In this document: piece by piece, positions 9,965 to 18,556 of the stretch
Layout of the letters: each line of letters begins with the position of its first letter
How positions within the stretch are numbered: position 1 is the stretch's first letter
Origin: Alteromonadaceae bacterium
GTDB taxonomy: Bacteria; Pseudomonadota; Gammaproteobacteria; Pseudomonadales; Oleiphilaceae
Length of the DNA stretch: 37,477 nt
Direction of reading: 5' to 3'
NCBI GenBank assembly: GCA_013393545.1
Contig: JABXHG010000577.1
Span: forward strand, 1 to 37,477
The notes under the pieces: generated by a model
Told to the model about the DNA's origin: nothing
The model's database searches: none
What the model saw: the letters and a program-made list of their open reading frames with translations, nothing else
Position numbers and translations under genes: made by a program

Positions 9965-10800
9965 CACGAACCTGCCACCAGCCAGCCAAGCAAAGTCAGC
10001 AGCAGCGCAAACACCGGAATGGCCGCTGTCAGGCTATCGACACGATCCATAATGCCACCGTGGCCGGGCAGCAACTGACTGCTGTCCTTGATGCCGCGAA
10101 ACCGCTTCATCATGCTTTCCAACAGGTCACCCAAGACCGAGACGAACCCGGTGATCACACTGGCCACGACCAACAACAGGGTTTGCATCAGGCCGGCGGA
10201 GGCCAGCCAACTCGCCGCCAGGGCCAGCACAACCACGGCCGCCAGACCGCCCCAGACCCCGGCCCAGGACTTACCAGGGCTCACTCGGGGCGCAAGCCTG
10301 GCCTTGCCAAAGGCCCGGCCGGCAAAATAGGCACCAATATCTGCCACCCAGACCACAAAAAAGATATAAAGAATGGCCAGCAAACTGTTGGAGACATCGC
10401 CAAACTGCAACGTGCCGGTGCGCAGGTGATTCAACCCCACCCAAGCTGGCACCAACACGAACACGCCCATGATGGCGCGCACGGGCCCTGAACCCCAGGT
10501 GCCGGAACCGGCGGGGTAGCGGCACACCAGGGTGAAGCACACCAGCCACCAGAGCACCGACAACCACAAGACCTCGGTGGCAGGTGCCTGGCGAAGGACA
10601 AACAGTAAACCGGCAACCGCCGCAGCATAAATAATGCGCCCCGGCTGGTTTTCAATGCCGGACAAATTGGCCCATTCCCAGGCGCCCAGGGTAATGATGG
10701 CCCCGGTGAACAGCGCAAACCCCAGGGGCGGCAGAAAGAAAATACCGCCAATGGCAATGGGGGCAAGGATAAGCGCGGTGATAATTCGGGTTTTCAGCAC
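9964..10800 (-). CDS. cdsA: Phosphatidate cytidylyltransferase
   Basis: CdsA makes CDP-diacylglycerol from phosphatidate and CTP, the branch point for all membrane phospholipids. The 278 residues are strongly hydrophobic with about eight membrane segments. The family signature is complete near the C-terminus: [18 protein letters not shown] followed by [10 protein letters not shown]. The start is a GTG at 10800 (GTGCTGAAAACC) with no clear ribosome site, 21 bases after the uppS stop. An ATG just upstream is out of frame. Expression probably depends on the upstream genes. Confidence 0.96.
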   Translation of the reverse strand: MLKTRIITALILAPIAIGGIFFLPPLGFALFTGAIITLGAWEWANLSGIENQPGRIIYAAAVAGLLFVLRQAPATEVLWLSVLWWLVCFTLVCRYPAGSGTWGSGPVRAIMGVFVLVPAWVGLNHLRTGTLQFGDVSNSLLAILYIFFVVWVADIGAYFAGRAFGKARLAPRVSPGKSWAGVWGGLAAVVVLALAASWLASAGLMQTLLLVVASVITGFVSVLGDLLESMMKRFRGIKDSSQLLPGHGGIMDRVDSLTAAIPVFALLLTLLGWLVAGS

Positions 10801-10821
10801 GGCATTGGTCGCTTTATCGCG

Positions 10822-11592
10822 TTATTTTTCTGTGGAGCGGGCGGCAATCTGGTCGTCTGTCTGGCCGAAACGACGCTTGCGGCCAGCGTAGACCGACAGC
10901 GCCTCGCGCATTTGCTCCGCCTTAAAGTCCGGCCAGAACACATCGGGGAAGTGAAACTCAGTGTAGGCAAGGTGCCAAAGCAGGAAATTGCTAATACGCT
11001 GCTCGCCGGCGGTCCGAACCAGCAGGTCCGGCATGGGCAGATCACCTATGCTCAGGTGCTGCTGAACCAGGTCTTCGGTAATATCACCGGGTTGCAGCTC
11101 ACCGGCCGCCACTTTTTCGGCCAGCCGGCGACTGGCCTGGGTCAGATCCCAGCGTCCGCCGTAATTGGCGGCGATCACCAGGGTCAGGCCGGTGTTGCCC
11201 GCCGTCAGCTCTTCAGCCTTGCGCATGTGCTCCTGGATGGCCTCACTGAAACCGGACCGGTCACCGATCATCCGCAAGCGAATGTTGTTGCGGTGCAGCT
11301 TGCGCACTTCCCGCTCCAGCGCAAACAGAAACAGGCGCATTAAAGCCGACACTTCGTCTTTGGGCCGGCGCCAGTTTTCGCTGGAAAAGGCGAATAGAGT
11401 CAGTACCTCGACTCCTTCCCGGGCGCAGGTTTCCACCACCGCTTTAACGGCATCCACGCCTGCCTTGTGGCCGGCCACGCCTGCCATACGATGTTTCCTG
11501 GCCCAGCGGTTGTTGCCATCCATGATGATGGCAACATGCCGGGGAATCTTGCCCGCTTCCAGCGGTATGTCTGCACTGACTGTTTTTGCCAT
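10822..11592 (-). CDS. uppS: Undecaprenyl diphosphate synthase
   Basis: UppS is the cis-prenyltransferase that adds eight isoprene units to farnesyl diphosphate, giving the lipid carrier for peptidoglycan and O-antigen. The 256-residue protein has the catalytic Asp in HVAIIMDGNNRWARK near residue 25, then GHKAG, TLFAFSSENW and the C-terminal blocks LVRTAGEQRISNFLLW and TEFHFPDVFWPDF. I start at the ATG at 11592, preceded by GGGGGA; a TTG one codon upstream is less likely. A 7-bp hairpin (11607-11625) lies just upstream of the ribosome site. Confidence 0.96.
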   Translation of the reverse strand: MAKTVSADIPLEAGKIPRHVAIIMDGNNRWARKHRMAGVAGHKAGVDAVKAVVETCAREGVEVLTLFAFSSENWRRPKDEVSALMRLFLFALEREVRKLHRNNIRLRMIGDRSGFSEAIQEHMRKAEELTAGNTGLTLVIAANYGGRWDLTQASRRLAEKVAAGELQPGDITEDLVQQHLSIGDLPMPDLLVRTAGEQRISNFLLWHLAYTEFHFPDVFWPDFKAEQMREALSVYAGRKRRFGQTDDQIAARSTEK

Positions 11593-11606
11593 CAAATCCC
11601 CCGGAG

Positions 11607-11625
11607 CGGCGGGCTACACCCGCCG
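11607..11625 (-). other. Hairpin in the frr-uppS gap
   Basis: A perfect 7-bp inverted repeat, CGGCGGG and CCCGCCG with a 5-base loop, lies 14 bases upstream of the uppS start codon. No T-run follows on either strand, so it is not a simple intrinsic terminator. It could influence uppS translation or protect the end of an upstream message; this is inference from position only. Confidence 0.4.
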
Positions 11626-11654
11626 TCGGTTTCACCGGTTGGCCGTCCTGCGGT

Positions 11655-12212
11655 TTATACCGCCATCAGGTCCTCTTCCTTGTGCTTCAGGAGCTTGTCG
11701 ACTTCGGCAGTGTGCTTGTCGGTCAGCTTCTGAATCTGGTCTTCCGCCTGGCGTTCTTCGTCTTCAGTGATCTCTTTTTCCTTCAGCAGGTCTTTAACCA
11801 GGCTGTTGGCATCACGACGGGCATTACGAATGGCCACCCGTGCCTGCTCGGCATCGGCTTTCGCCTGCTTGACCATCTCCCGACGAGTGTCTTCGGTCAG
11901 CATGGGCATGGGAACACGGATGATGTCACCATTGGTGGCCGGGTTCAGGCCCAGGTCGGAACTCATGATGGCCTTTTCGATGGTCGGCACCAGGTTCTTT
12001 TCCCAGGGGGCGACGGCCAGGGTGCGGTTGTCTTCCACGGTGATACCGGCCACCTGTTTGAGGGGCGTGGGCTGGCCGTAGTAGCTTACCATTACGCTGT
12101 CCAGAATCGCCGGATGAGCACGGCCGGTGCGAATCTTGTTGAAGGCATGGTGCAATGAATCCAGGCCTTTTTGCATTTTCTTTTCCGCGTCTTTCTTGAT
12201 GTCGTCAATCAC
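11655..12212 (-). CDS. frr: Ribosome recycling factor
   Basis: RRF works with EF-G to split the post-termination ribosome. The 185-residue length is standard. The sequence starts MIDDIKKDAEKKMQKGLDSL and carries the family blocks KIRTGRAHPAILD, YYGQPTPLKQVA and PPMP-like IRVPMPMLTEDTRREMVKQ, then a long helical C-terminal part. The start is a GTG at 12212; GAGGA about 8 nt upstream supports it, and the nearby ATG at 12220 is out of frame and stops after three codons. It lies 19 bases after the pyrH stop. Confidence 0.97.
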   Translation of the reverse strand: MIDDIKKDAEKKMQKGLDSLHHAFNKIRTGRAHPAILDSVMVSYYGQPTPLKQVAGITVEDNRTLAVAPWEKNLVPTIEKAIMSSDLGLNPATNGDIIRVPMPMLTEDTRREMVKQAKADAEQARVAIRNARRDANSLVKDLLKEKEITEDEERQAEDQIQKLTDKHTAEVDKLLKHKEEDLMAV

Positions 12213-12231
12213 GTTTGCATCCTCAACAGAG

Positions 12232-12960
12232 TTATTCGATCAATGTGCCTTCTTTCTCGCCGGTCACGATGCGGGTCAGAACGCCCGGGCGGTTCATATC
12301 GAACACCCGCAGAGGCATACCGTGGTCCCGGGCCAGGCAGATGGCGGTCAGATCCATCACGCCCAGCTTTTTGTCCAGCACTTCGTCATAAGTCAGATAA
12401 TCGTACTTGACGGCGGTCGGGTCCAGGTTGGGATCGGCCGAGTACACGCCATCTACCTTGGTGGCTTTCAGAACCGCGTCGGCTTCGATCTCGATGCCGC
12501 GCAGGCAAGCTGCTGAATCGGTGGTAAAGAACGGGTTGCCGGTGCCGGCACTGAAGATCACCACATCGCCTTCTTTCAAGTCACGAACCGCGCGACGGCG
12601 ATCGTAATGCTCGACAATACCACTCATGGGAATGGCCGACATCACACGGGTGCGGATATTGGAGCGCTCCAGGGCATCGCGCATGGCCAGACCATTCATG
12701 ACCGTTGCCAGCATACCCATGTGGTCACCGGTTACCCGATCGAGGCCGGCCGCATTCAGGGCCGCACCCCGAAACAGGTTGCCGCCGCCAATCACGAGGG
12801 CCACCTGCACACCGATGCCGATCAGCGCACCGATTTCCAGTGCCATGCGGTCAAGAACCGTGGGATCAATACCGAAATCGTGCTCCCCAACCAGGGCTTC
12901 GCCACTGAGCTTTAGCAGAACACGCTTGTATCTGGGCTGGTTTTTCGAAGATGTCGGCAT
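12232..12960 (-). CDS. pyrH: Uridylate kinase
   Basis: PyrH phosphorylates UMP to UDP and is a hexameric enzyme of the amino acid kinase fold, normally regulated by GTP and UTP. The 242 residues show [13 protein letters not shown] at the N-terminus, GGGNLFRG near 58-65, [19 protein letters not shown], the [17 protein letters not shown] block and the closing [20 protein letters not shown]. It follows tsf after a 182-base gap that holds large hairpins, so it may also have its own expression control. Confidence 0.97.
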   Translation of the reverse strand: MPTSSKNQPRYKRVLLKLSGEALVGEHDFGIDPTVLDRMALEIGALIGIGVQVALVIGGGNLFRGAALNAAGLDRVTGDHMGMLATVMNGLAMRDALERSNIRTRVMSAIPMSGIVEHYDRRRAVRDLKEGDVVIFSAGTGNPFFTTDSAACLRGIEIEADAVLKATKVDGVYSADPNLDPTAVKYDYLTYDEVLDKKLGVMDLTAICLARDHGMPLRVFDMNRPGVLTRIVTGEKEGTLIE

Positions 12961-13005
12961 GCAGATCCCCTTTTCGTCTGTTAGCTATCCGGCGTCAAAA
13001 CCTTT

Positions 13006-13068
13006 GCAGGCTTGTATCTGACATACTCCTCTCAAGTCAAAAAAGGGGTATCTCAGATACAAGCCCGC
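13006..13068. repeat. Long imperfect palindrome in the tsf-pyrH gap
   Basis: Two arms, GGCTTGTATCTGA (13009-13021) and its exact complement TCAGATACAAGCC (13053-13065), form a 13-bp perfect stem. The pairing continues inward with mismatches (ATAC/GTAT and CC/GG) to a stem of about 20 bp. Outside, GC at 13006-13007 pairs with GC at 13067-13068 after one mismatch. No T-run follows on either strand, so it is not a classic terminator. It may be a dispersed palindromic element or a processing/stability site between tsf and pyrH. Confidence 0.7.
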
Positions 13069-13100
13069 CACGAAAGCCGGATTAACCGGCTGACGTGGCA
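13069..13100. other. Second hairpin in the tsf-pyrH gap
   Basis: The arms AGCCGG (13075-13080) and CCGGCT (13086-13091) form a stem with a 5-base loop. It is extended by the outer pair CCACG and CGTGG after a 2-base internal bulge. On the minus strand the stem is followed by a short TTTCG only. It stands between the tsf stop and the larger palindrome, so the whole gap is highly structured. A weak tsf terminator or attenuator ahead of pyrH is possible. Confidence 0.4.
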
Positions 13101-13142
13101 GACTCAGGTGGCGCTGCCACAAGGACAGCAGCCAAAGCGGGA

Positions 13143-14012
13143 TCAGGCTTTACCGGTACCGGCAGCGGCTGCTACCTCGGCTGCGAAATCCACTTCTTCT
13201 TTCTCGATGCCTTCGCCAACTTCCAGGCGAACAAAGCCAACCAGCTCACCGCCGGCGGATTTGAGCAGCTCGCCGACAGTCTGGTCCGGGTTCTTCACGA
13301 ACGGCTGCTCAACCAGACTGTTTTCCTTGAGGAATTTCTTGATGCGGCCGCCCATCATCTTCTCGACGATTTCAGCAGGCTTGCCTTCCATATCCGGCTG
13401 GGCCTTGATTACTTCCTCTTCTTTCTTCAGCTCGTCTTCCGGAATATCTTCCGGCTTGCCGACACGCGGGTTAACCGCAGCGGCGTGCATCGCAACATCG
13501 CGGGCCACTTCGGCATCGCCGGCAGAGATAGCAACGACACAGGCAATCTTGTTGTTGCTGTGAACGTAGCCGCCAACAACCGGGCCTTCAACCTTCACGA
13601 TGCGACGAACCGTGATGTTCTCGCCGATCTTCTGAACCAGCTCTTCACGCTTGGCTTCCAGATCACCTTCCATCAGCTTGGCAACGTCGGTCTCGCCTTT
13701 CTCGAAAGCAACGTCCAAAACCTGGTTGGCGAAGTTGATGAGGTTTTCATCACGCGCCACGAAGTCTGTTTCGGAGTTTACTTCCAGGATGTAACCAACG
13801 GTGTTGTCGTCGTTGATGCGAACCAGCGAAACGCCTTCAGCGGCGGTACGGCCGGCTTTTTTGGCAGCCTTCAGGCCAGAAGACTTTCGCAGCTCTTCGA
13901 TTGCCGCGTCAACACTGCCTTCAGCTTCAACCAGAGCTTTCTTACATTCCATCATGCCCAGGCCAGTGCGCTCACGCAGCCCTTTGACCATTGCAGCGGT
14001 AATTGCAGCCAT
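13143..14012 (-). CDS. tsf: Elongation factor Ts
   Basis: EF-Ts is the nucleotide exchange factor that releases GDP from EF-Tu. I start at the ATG at 14012 ([20 protein letters not shown]), preceded by AGAGGA at good spacing; this gives 289 residues. The reading frame stays open further upstream, but that part has no family resemblance. Typical blocks are the N-terminal UBA-like domain with [12 protein letters not shown], then RTAAEG and [11 protein letters not shown], which contact EF-Tu, and [14 protein letters not shown] near the end. It follows rpsB by 91 bases in the universal rpsB-tsf order. Confidence 0.97.
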   Translation of the reverse strand: MAAITAAMVKGLRERTGLGMMECKKALVEAEGSVDAAIEELRKSSGLKAAKKAGRTAAEGVSLVRINDDNTVGYILEVNSETDFVARDENLINFANQVLDVAFEKGETDVAKLMEGDLEAKREELVQKIGENITVRRIVKVEGPVVGGYVHSNNKIACVVAISAGDAEVARDVAMHAAAVNPRVGKPEDIPEDELKKEEEVIKAQPDMEGKPAEIVEKMMGGRIKKFLKENSLVEQPFVKNPDQTVGELLKSAGGELVGFVRLEVGEGIEKEEVDFAAEVAAAAGTGKA

Positions 14013-14055
14013 GTTCAATCCTCTTAAAACGGTTCGAAATTCGGGGTGGGGAGGC

Positions 14056-14076
14056 GTGCCGGCATTGTACCGGCAC
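14056..14076 (-). other. Hairpin in the rpsB-tsf gap
   Basis: The arms GTGCCGG and CCGGCAC (7 bp, 7-base loop) lie between the rpsB stop and the tsf start. No T-run follows, so it is not a full intrinsic terminator. A partial attenuator or RNA processing site that sets the S2 to EF-Ts ratio would fit the position, by inference only. Confidence 0.45.
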
Positions 14077-14103
14077 ACCTTGCACATCTATGGCAGACCG
14101 GCC

Positions 14104-14856
14104 TTATTCGGCAGCCGGTGCAGCGCCTTCGGCGTCTTCGCTGACTTCAACAAACTCGTCAGAACCACCGCCGGCGGCCTGAGTCGCTTCAACGCAGGCG
14201 TCGGCTGCTGCTTGCACGTAAATCTGCACGGCGCGGATGGCGTCGTCGTTACCCGGAATCACGTAATCAACGCCATCCGGATCGCTGTTGGTATCAACCA
14301 CACCAATCACCGGAATGCCCAGCTCGTTGGCTTCCTTGATGGCGATGCGCTCGTGGTCCACGTCGATCACGAACATGGCGTCCGGCAGGCCGCCCATATC
14401 CTTGATACCGCCGATAGAACGCTCCAGACGATCCATTTCACGGGTGCGGTCCAGGGCTTCTTTCTTGGTCAGCTTGTCGAGAGTACCGTCTTTGCTCTGG
14501 CTTTCCAGATCACGGTAGCGGCGGATAGACTGACGAATGGTCTTGTAGTTTGTCAGCATGCCGCCCCACCAACGATGGTTGACGTAGGGCTGACCGGCGC
14601 GCAGCGCCTCTTCCTTAATGATCTTGGCAGCGGAGCGCTTGGTACCTACGAACAGAATCTTGTTCTTGTTCTCGGCCAGGCCCTGAATCACGTTCAGAGC
14701 TTCCTGCATGGCCGGAACGGTCTGTTCCAGGTTGATGATATGAATCTTGTTGCGGGCGCCAAAGATGTACTTGGACATCTTCGGGTTCCAATAGCGAGTC
14801 TGGTGACCAAAGTGAGCACCTGCCTTCAGCAGGTCGCGCATGTTTACCTGAGCCAT
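14104..14856 (-). CDS. rpsB: 30S ribosomal protein S2
   Basis: S2 is a late-assembling protein of the small ribosomal subunit. The ATG at 14856 ([20 protein letters not shown]) is the family start and gives 250 residues; the open frame upstream of it is the leader, not protein. Family blocks include [40 protein letters not shown] and [21 protein letters not shown]. The C-terminus has an acidic and Ala/Gly-rich tail ([20 protein letters not shown]), a variable region in this family. It is the first gene of the minus-strand block and has its own promoter and a leader of about 150 bases. Confidence 0.97.
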   Translation of the reverse strand: MAQVNMRDLLKAGAHFGHQTRYWNPKMSKYIFGARNKIHIINLEQTVPAMQEALNVIQGLAENKNKILFVGTKRSAAKIIKEEALRAGQPYVNHRWWGGMLTNYKTIRQSIRRYRDLESQSKDGTLDKLTKKEALDRTREMDRLERSIGGIKDMGGLPDAMFVIDVDHERIAIKEANELGIPVIGVVDTNSDPDGVDYVIPGNDDAIRAVQIYVQAAADACVEATQAAGGGSDEFVEVSEDAEGAAPAAE

Positions 14857-14986
14857 GATAGTTACCTTTTTAAGCTTCGGGTTAGACCTCCACGCGTCCG
14901 ATTGCCCCAACCGTTCGCCTGCCCCGCATTCGCGTTTTTGGCAAGCCCGGCACCCTGGGACAACGTGCTGACACGTGTGTGAATTT

Positions 14987-15004
14987 GCCGGATTCGTTTC
15001 CGGC
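14987..15004 (-). other. Stem-loop at the start of the rpsB leader
   Basis: GCCGGA and TCCGGC form a 6-bp stem with loop AACGAA directly after the predicted transcription start of rpsB. In gammaproteobacteria the rpsB leader is the site of feedback by S2. This hairpin is a candidate part of such a structure, inferred from position; the rest of the leader was not folded. Confidence 0.4.
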
Positions 15005-15010
15005 GGCGCG

Positions 15011-15019
15011 TTTATACCA
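15011..15019 (-). promoter_or_regulatory. rpsB extended -10 promoter
   Basis: On the minus strand TGGTATAAA (TG, one base, then TATAAA) forms an extended -10 element about 155 bases upstream of rpsB. No good -35 box is seen at 16-18 bases. The bases after the -10 (CGCGCCGCC) form a GC-rich discriminator, which is typical of ppGpp-repressed ribosomal promoters, so growth-rate control is likely. Confidence 0.6.
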
Positions 15020-15073
15020 CAAAGCACCACGCAAACGCCATTACTTTTACCTATGCACTTAAGGAGCGCTTCC

Positions 15074-15102
15074 TTGTACCGGCGCGCTCCGGCCCTTAAA
15101 AT
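15074..15102 (+). promoter_or_regulatory. map promoter
   Basis: TTGTAC (15074-15079) and TAAAAT (15097-15102) are separated by exactly 17 bases and lie about 31 bases upstream of the map start codon. The -10 matches consensus at five of six bases, the -35 at three. An AGGAAG ribosome site follows just before the ATG. A 7-bp inverted repeat (GGAGCGC/GCGCTCC) overlaps the spacer. Confidence 0.5.
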
Positions 15103-15133
15103 GGAGGTTTGACGCAAATCAACAGGAAGCCCG

Positions 15134-15904
15134 ATGTCTGTAACGATCAAGACTCCCGAAGAAATCGAGAAAATGCGTGTGGCAGGCCGCCTTGCGGCTG
15201 ACGTTCTGCAAATGTTGGACGAACACGTAAAGCCCGGCGTGACCACTGAAGAGCTGGACCGCCTGGCCCACGATTACATCGTCAACGAACAGAAGGCCGT
15301 TCCGGCGCCCCTCAACTACAAGGGCTTTCCGAAATCCATCTGCACCTCGGTCAACCACGTGGTCTGCCACGGCATCCCCACCGATAAAAAGGTGCTGAAA
15401 GACGGCGACATCATCAATATCGATGTGACCGTTATCAAGGACGGCTACCACGGCGACACCAGCAAGATGTGGGTTGTCGGTAAACCCAAGCCCGGCACAG
15501 AGCGCTTGATTCGCATCACTCAGGAATGTCTGTACAAAGGCATTGAGCTGGTCAAGCCCGGCGCACGCCTGGGCGACATTGGCTACGCCATCCAGAAACA
15601 CGCCGAGAAGCACCGCTATTCCGTGGTTCGGGATTTTTGCGGCCACGGCATCGGCAAGGTCTTCCATGAAGAGCCACAGGTCATGCACTACGGCACACCC
15701 GGCACCGGCTTTGAACTGAAAGAAGGCATGACTTTCACCATCGAACCGATGATCAACCAGGGTAAATACCAGACCAAGGTTCTGGCCGACGGCTGGACCG
15801 CCGTCACCAAGGACCACAAGCTCTCCGCCCAATGGGAGCACACCCTGCTGGTGACCGCCGACGGCTGCGAAGTGCTCACCAAACGCCCGGAAGAGACGAT
15901 TTAA
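15134..15904 (+). CDS. map: Methionine aminopeptidase, type I
   Basis: MetAP removes the starting Met from new proteins whose second residue is small. The 256-residue protein is the short type Ia form without an N-terminal extension. Metal-binding blocks are [19 protein letters not shown] (two Asp), [12 protein letters not shown] (His), MTFTIEPM (Glu) and the closing [11 protein letters not shown] (Glu). NHVVCHGIP contains the substrate His. It is transcribed divergently from rpsB, the usual rpsB-map arrangement, and its stop codon directly abuts the GTG of glnD. Confidence 0.97.
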   Translation: MSVTIKTPEEIEKMRVAGRLAADVLQMLDEHVKPGVTTEELDRLAHDYIVNEQKAVPAPLNYKGFPKSICTSVNHVVCHGIPTDKKVLKDGDIINIDVTVIKDGYHGDTSKMWVVGKPKPGTERLIRITQECLYKGIELVKPGARLGDIGYAIQKHAEKHRYSVVRDFCGHGIGKVFHEEPQVMHYGTPGTGFELKEGMTFTIEPMINQGKYQTKVLADGWTAVTKDHKLSAQWEHTLLVTADGCEVLTKRPEETI

Positions 15905-18556
15905 GTGGCCCGGGGCGAGCTGGAAACCCGCATCCGCGAAGACGCCTCGCCGGTTGGTGCGGCCCGGCAGTTGCTCCGCGAAAGCTACGACGCAGACGCC
16001 GAAGCCTTTCGCCAGGGTGCCGATGTACGCGCCCTGGTACACGCCCGGGCCAACACCGTCGACCGGGTACTGAAACTGGTCTGGGACCGCTACCCATTCG
16101 CCCGCTCCCCGGACATTGCCCTGATCGCCGTGGGCGGTTACGGGCGGGGCGAGCTGCACCCGCACTCCGACATCGACCTGTTGATCCTTACCCGTCACGG
16201 CATCGAACCGGACTGGCAGGAAGATCTGAGCGCCTTCGTTACCCTGCTGTGGGACCTGAAGCTGGACATCGGCCACAGCGTACGCAGTATGGACGAATCC
16301 ATTGCCGCTGCCCGCAACGACATCACCATCCTGACCAACCTGCTGGAAACCCGCACCATCGCCGGCCCCGACGCCCTTCGCGCGGAACTGAGCGATAAAG
16401 TGTACTCGGACGACGTCAGCACCGACCGCCAGTATTTCCTGGCCAAGCGGGCTGAACAGAAACGCCGCCATAAAAAGTACGGCCATACCGAGTACAACCT
16501 TGAGCCAAACCTGAAAGGCTCTCCCGGCGCCCTGCGGGACATTCAAACCATCGGCTGGATCTCCAAACGCCACTTTGGCCTGCAGAACATTGCCGATTTG
16601 ACCCGCTTCAGCATCCTGACCAGCGAAGAGCACGAGATTCTGCGCCGGGGCGAAACCTTCCTCTGGCAGCTGCGCTACGGCCTGCAATTGGTGGCCGATC
16701 GCAACGAAAACCGCCTGTTGTTTGACCATCAGCGCACCCTGGCGGAAATGCTGGGCTACCACGATGAAGGCAAACGCCTGGGCGTGGAACTGATGATGCA
16801 GCAGTACTATCGCACCGTTCTGGCCCTCGCCGAACTGGCGGATGTCATCCTGCAGTACTACGACGAAGCGATTCTCACCGGAGACGACGAAGACGAGATA
16901 CGCCCGCTGAATAACCGCTTCCAGATTCGCAACCGTTACATAGAAGCGGTGAACAACCAGGTATTCGCCTACGCGCCCTATGCCATCATGGAAATTTTCG
17001 TGCTGATGGCCCAACACCCGGAGATCAAGGGCATTCGGGCCACCACCATCCGCTCCATGCGGGCGCACCGGCACTTGATTGATGATGCCTTTCGTTCCGA
17101 TCTGGCGGTGACCACCCTGTTCATGGAACTGCTGCGCACCCCCCATGCGCTGGACAAAACCCTGGCCGCCATGAAGAAATACAGCGTACTGGGCCGCTAC
17201 CTGCCGGAATTTGGCCAGATCATCGGCCAGATGCAACACGACCTGTTCCATATTTTCACCGTAGACACCCACACCATGCGGGTGATCCGTAACATGTCGC
17301 AGCTGGCCAGCGGCAAGGCCGAGAGCGACGACTACCCGCTGGCTTTGCGACTGATCAACCGCCTCCCGAAGCTTGAAACCCTGTATATTGCTGGCCTGTA
17401 CCACGATGTAGCCAAAGGCCGGGGCGGCGATCACTCGGAACTCGGGGCGATTGATGCCGAAGCCTTCTGCCGGCGCCACCATCTGAGCGAACGGGACACC
17501 CAACTAGTGTCCTGGCTGGTGGAAAACCATTTGCTGATGTCCATGACTGCGCAGCGAAAGGACATCTCCGACCCGGACATCATCCAGGGCTTCGCCCGCG
17601 CCATGCCCAGCCAGGCGCACCTGGATTACCTGTATATCCTGACCGTGTGCGACATCAGCGCCACCAACCCCAAACTCTGGAACACCTGGCGCGCCACCCT
17701 GCTGCGCCAACTGTATGTGGAAGCAAAAAGAGCCCTGCGCCGGGGCACGGACAACCCGCTTACCCGCCAGGACTGGATTCGCGCCACGCGCGAAGAAGCC
17801 CGGGAAATCCTGCACAAGCAGAACATCAGCGACGAGCAGATTGACCACGTATGGAATACGGTCGACGACGATTATTTCCTGCAGGATTCCACCGTCGACA
17901 TCGCCTGGCAGACCGCCGCCATTGTCGGGCATGGCGACGACCCGGACCCGCTGGTACTGATCCGCGACACCCGTGGCGGGCCGACCGACGGCTATTCACA
18001 GATCATCATCTACGTGAAAAACCGCGTAGCACTGTTTGCCGCCACCACCGCCGTGCTGGAACAGCTGAACCTGAACATCGTGGATGCCCGGATTAATTCC
18101 AGCGACGACGGGCCCTACTCCATCAGCTCCTACGTGGTGCTGGACGAACAGGGCCAGCCGCTGGGCGTGGACCCGGAGCGCAAGGAACGGGTACGTACAC
18201 GCCTGGTGGAGGAACTGGACAACCCGGAAGACTACCCGGACATCATCCACCGGCGCACACCCCGGCAGCTGAAGCACTTTGCCTTCCCCACGGAGGTTAC
18301 ACTGTCGAACGACACCATCAACCAGCGCACGGTGATGGAAGTCATTACTCCCGACCGCCCGGGCCTGCTGGCGCGCATTGGCCAGGTGCTGCTTGAGCAT
18401 CGCGTAAGGCTGACCAACGCCAAAATCGCCACCCTGGGCGAGCGGGTGGAAGACGTTTTCTTTATTACCGACGAACACGGGGCGCCCCTGCGGGATGCAG
18501 ACACCTGCCAGGCCCTGCAACAGGACCTCACGAAAATGCTGGACGATATTCAATGA
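15905..18556 (+). CDS. glnD: Bifunctional uridylyltransferase/uridylyl-removing enzyme GlnD
   Basis: GlnD is the primary glutamine sensor. It adds UMP to PII proteins when glutamine is low and removes it when glutamine is high, and so controls glutamine synthetase and the Ntr response. The 883 residues show, in order, a nucleotidyltransferase domain with GGYGRGELHPHSDID at 77-91, the PII-UTase linker region, an HD phosphohydrolase domain with YHDVAKGRGGDHSELG near 498-514, and two ACT domains starting near 697 and 808 (VMEVITPDRPGLLARIGQ). The start is a GTG directly after the map stop, so translational coupling is likely. It overlaps dapC by four bases (ATGA). Confidence 0.97.
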   Translation: MARGELETRIREDASPVGAARQLLRESYDADAEAFRQGADVRALVHARANTVDRVLKLVWDRYPFARSPDIALIAVGGYGRGELHPHSDIDLLILTRHGIEPDWQEDLSAFVTLLWDLKLDIGHSVRSMDESIAAARNDITILTNLLETRTIAGPDALRAELSDKVYSDDVSTDRQYFLAKRAEQKRRHKKYGHTEYNLEPNLKGSPGALRDIQTIGWISKRHFGLQNIADLTRFSILTSEEHEILRRGETFLWQLRYGLQLVADRNENRLLFDHQRTLAEMLGYHDEGKRLGVELMMQQYYRTVLALAELADVILQYYDEAILTGDDEDEIRPLNNRFQIRNRYIEAVNNQVFAYAPYAIMEIFVLMAQHPEIKGIRATTIRSMRAHRHLIDDAFRSDLAVTTLFMELLRTPHALDKTLAAMKKYSVLGRYLPEFGQIIGQMQHDLFHIFTVDTHTMRVIRNMSQLASGKAESDDYPLALRLINRLPKLETLYIAGLYHDVAKGRGGDHSELGAIDAEAFCRRHHLSERDTQLVSWLVENHLLMSMTAQRKDISDPDIIQGFARAMPSQAHLDYLYILTVCDISATNPKLWNTWRATLLRQLYVEAKRALRRGTDNPLTRQDWIRATREEAREILHKQNISDEQIDHVWNTVDDDYFLQDSTVDIAWQTAAIVGHGDDPDPLVLIRDTRGGPTDGYSQIIIYVKNRVALFAATTAVLEQLNLNIVDARINSSDDGPYSISSYVVLDEQGQPLGVDPERKERVRTRLVEELDNPEDYPDIIHRRTPRQLKHFAFPTEVTLSNDTINQRTVMEVITPDRPGLLARIGQVLLEHRVRLTNAKIATLGERVEDVFFITDEHGAPLRDADTCQALQQDLTKMLDDIQ

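Noticed and set aside
13095..14027. A 310-residue plus-strand frame opposite tsf
   Set aside because: Antisense to EF-Ts, whose family motifs are complete; the frame is a by-product of codon bias.
14857..15246. N-terminal extension of S2 reaching across the promoter region
   Set aside because: The frame is open but covers the promoter and leader. S2 proteins start at [17 protein letters not shown].
15119..17503. A 794-residue open frame on the minus strand opposite map and glnD
   Set aside because: It lies wholly antisense to two unmistakable genes and is rich in Gly, Ala, Val and Gln as expected for the complement of GC-rich codons. No domain is recognisable.
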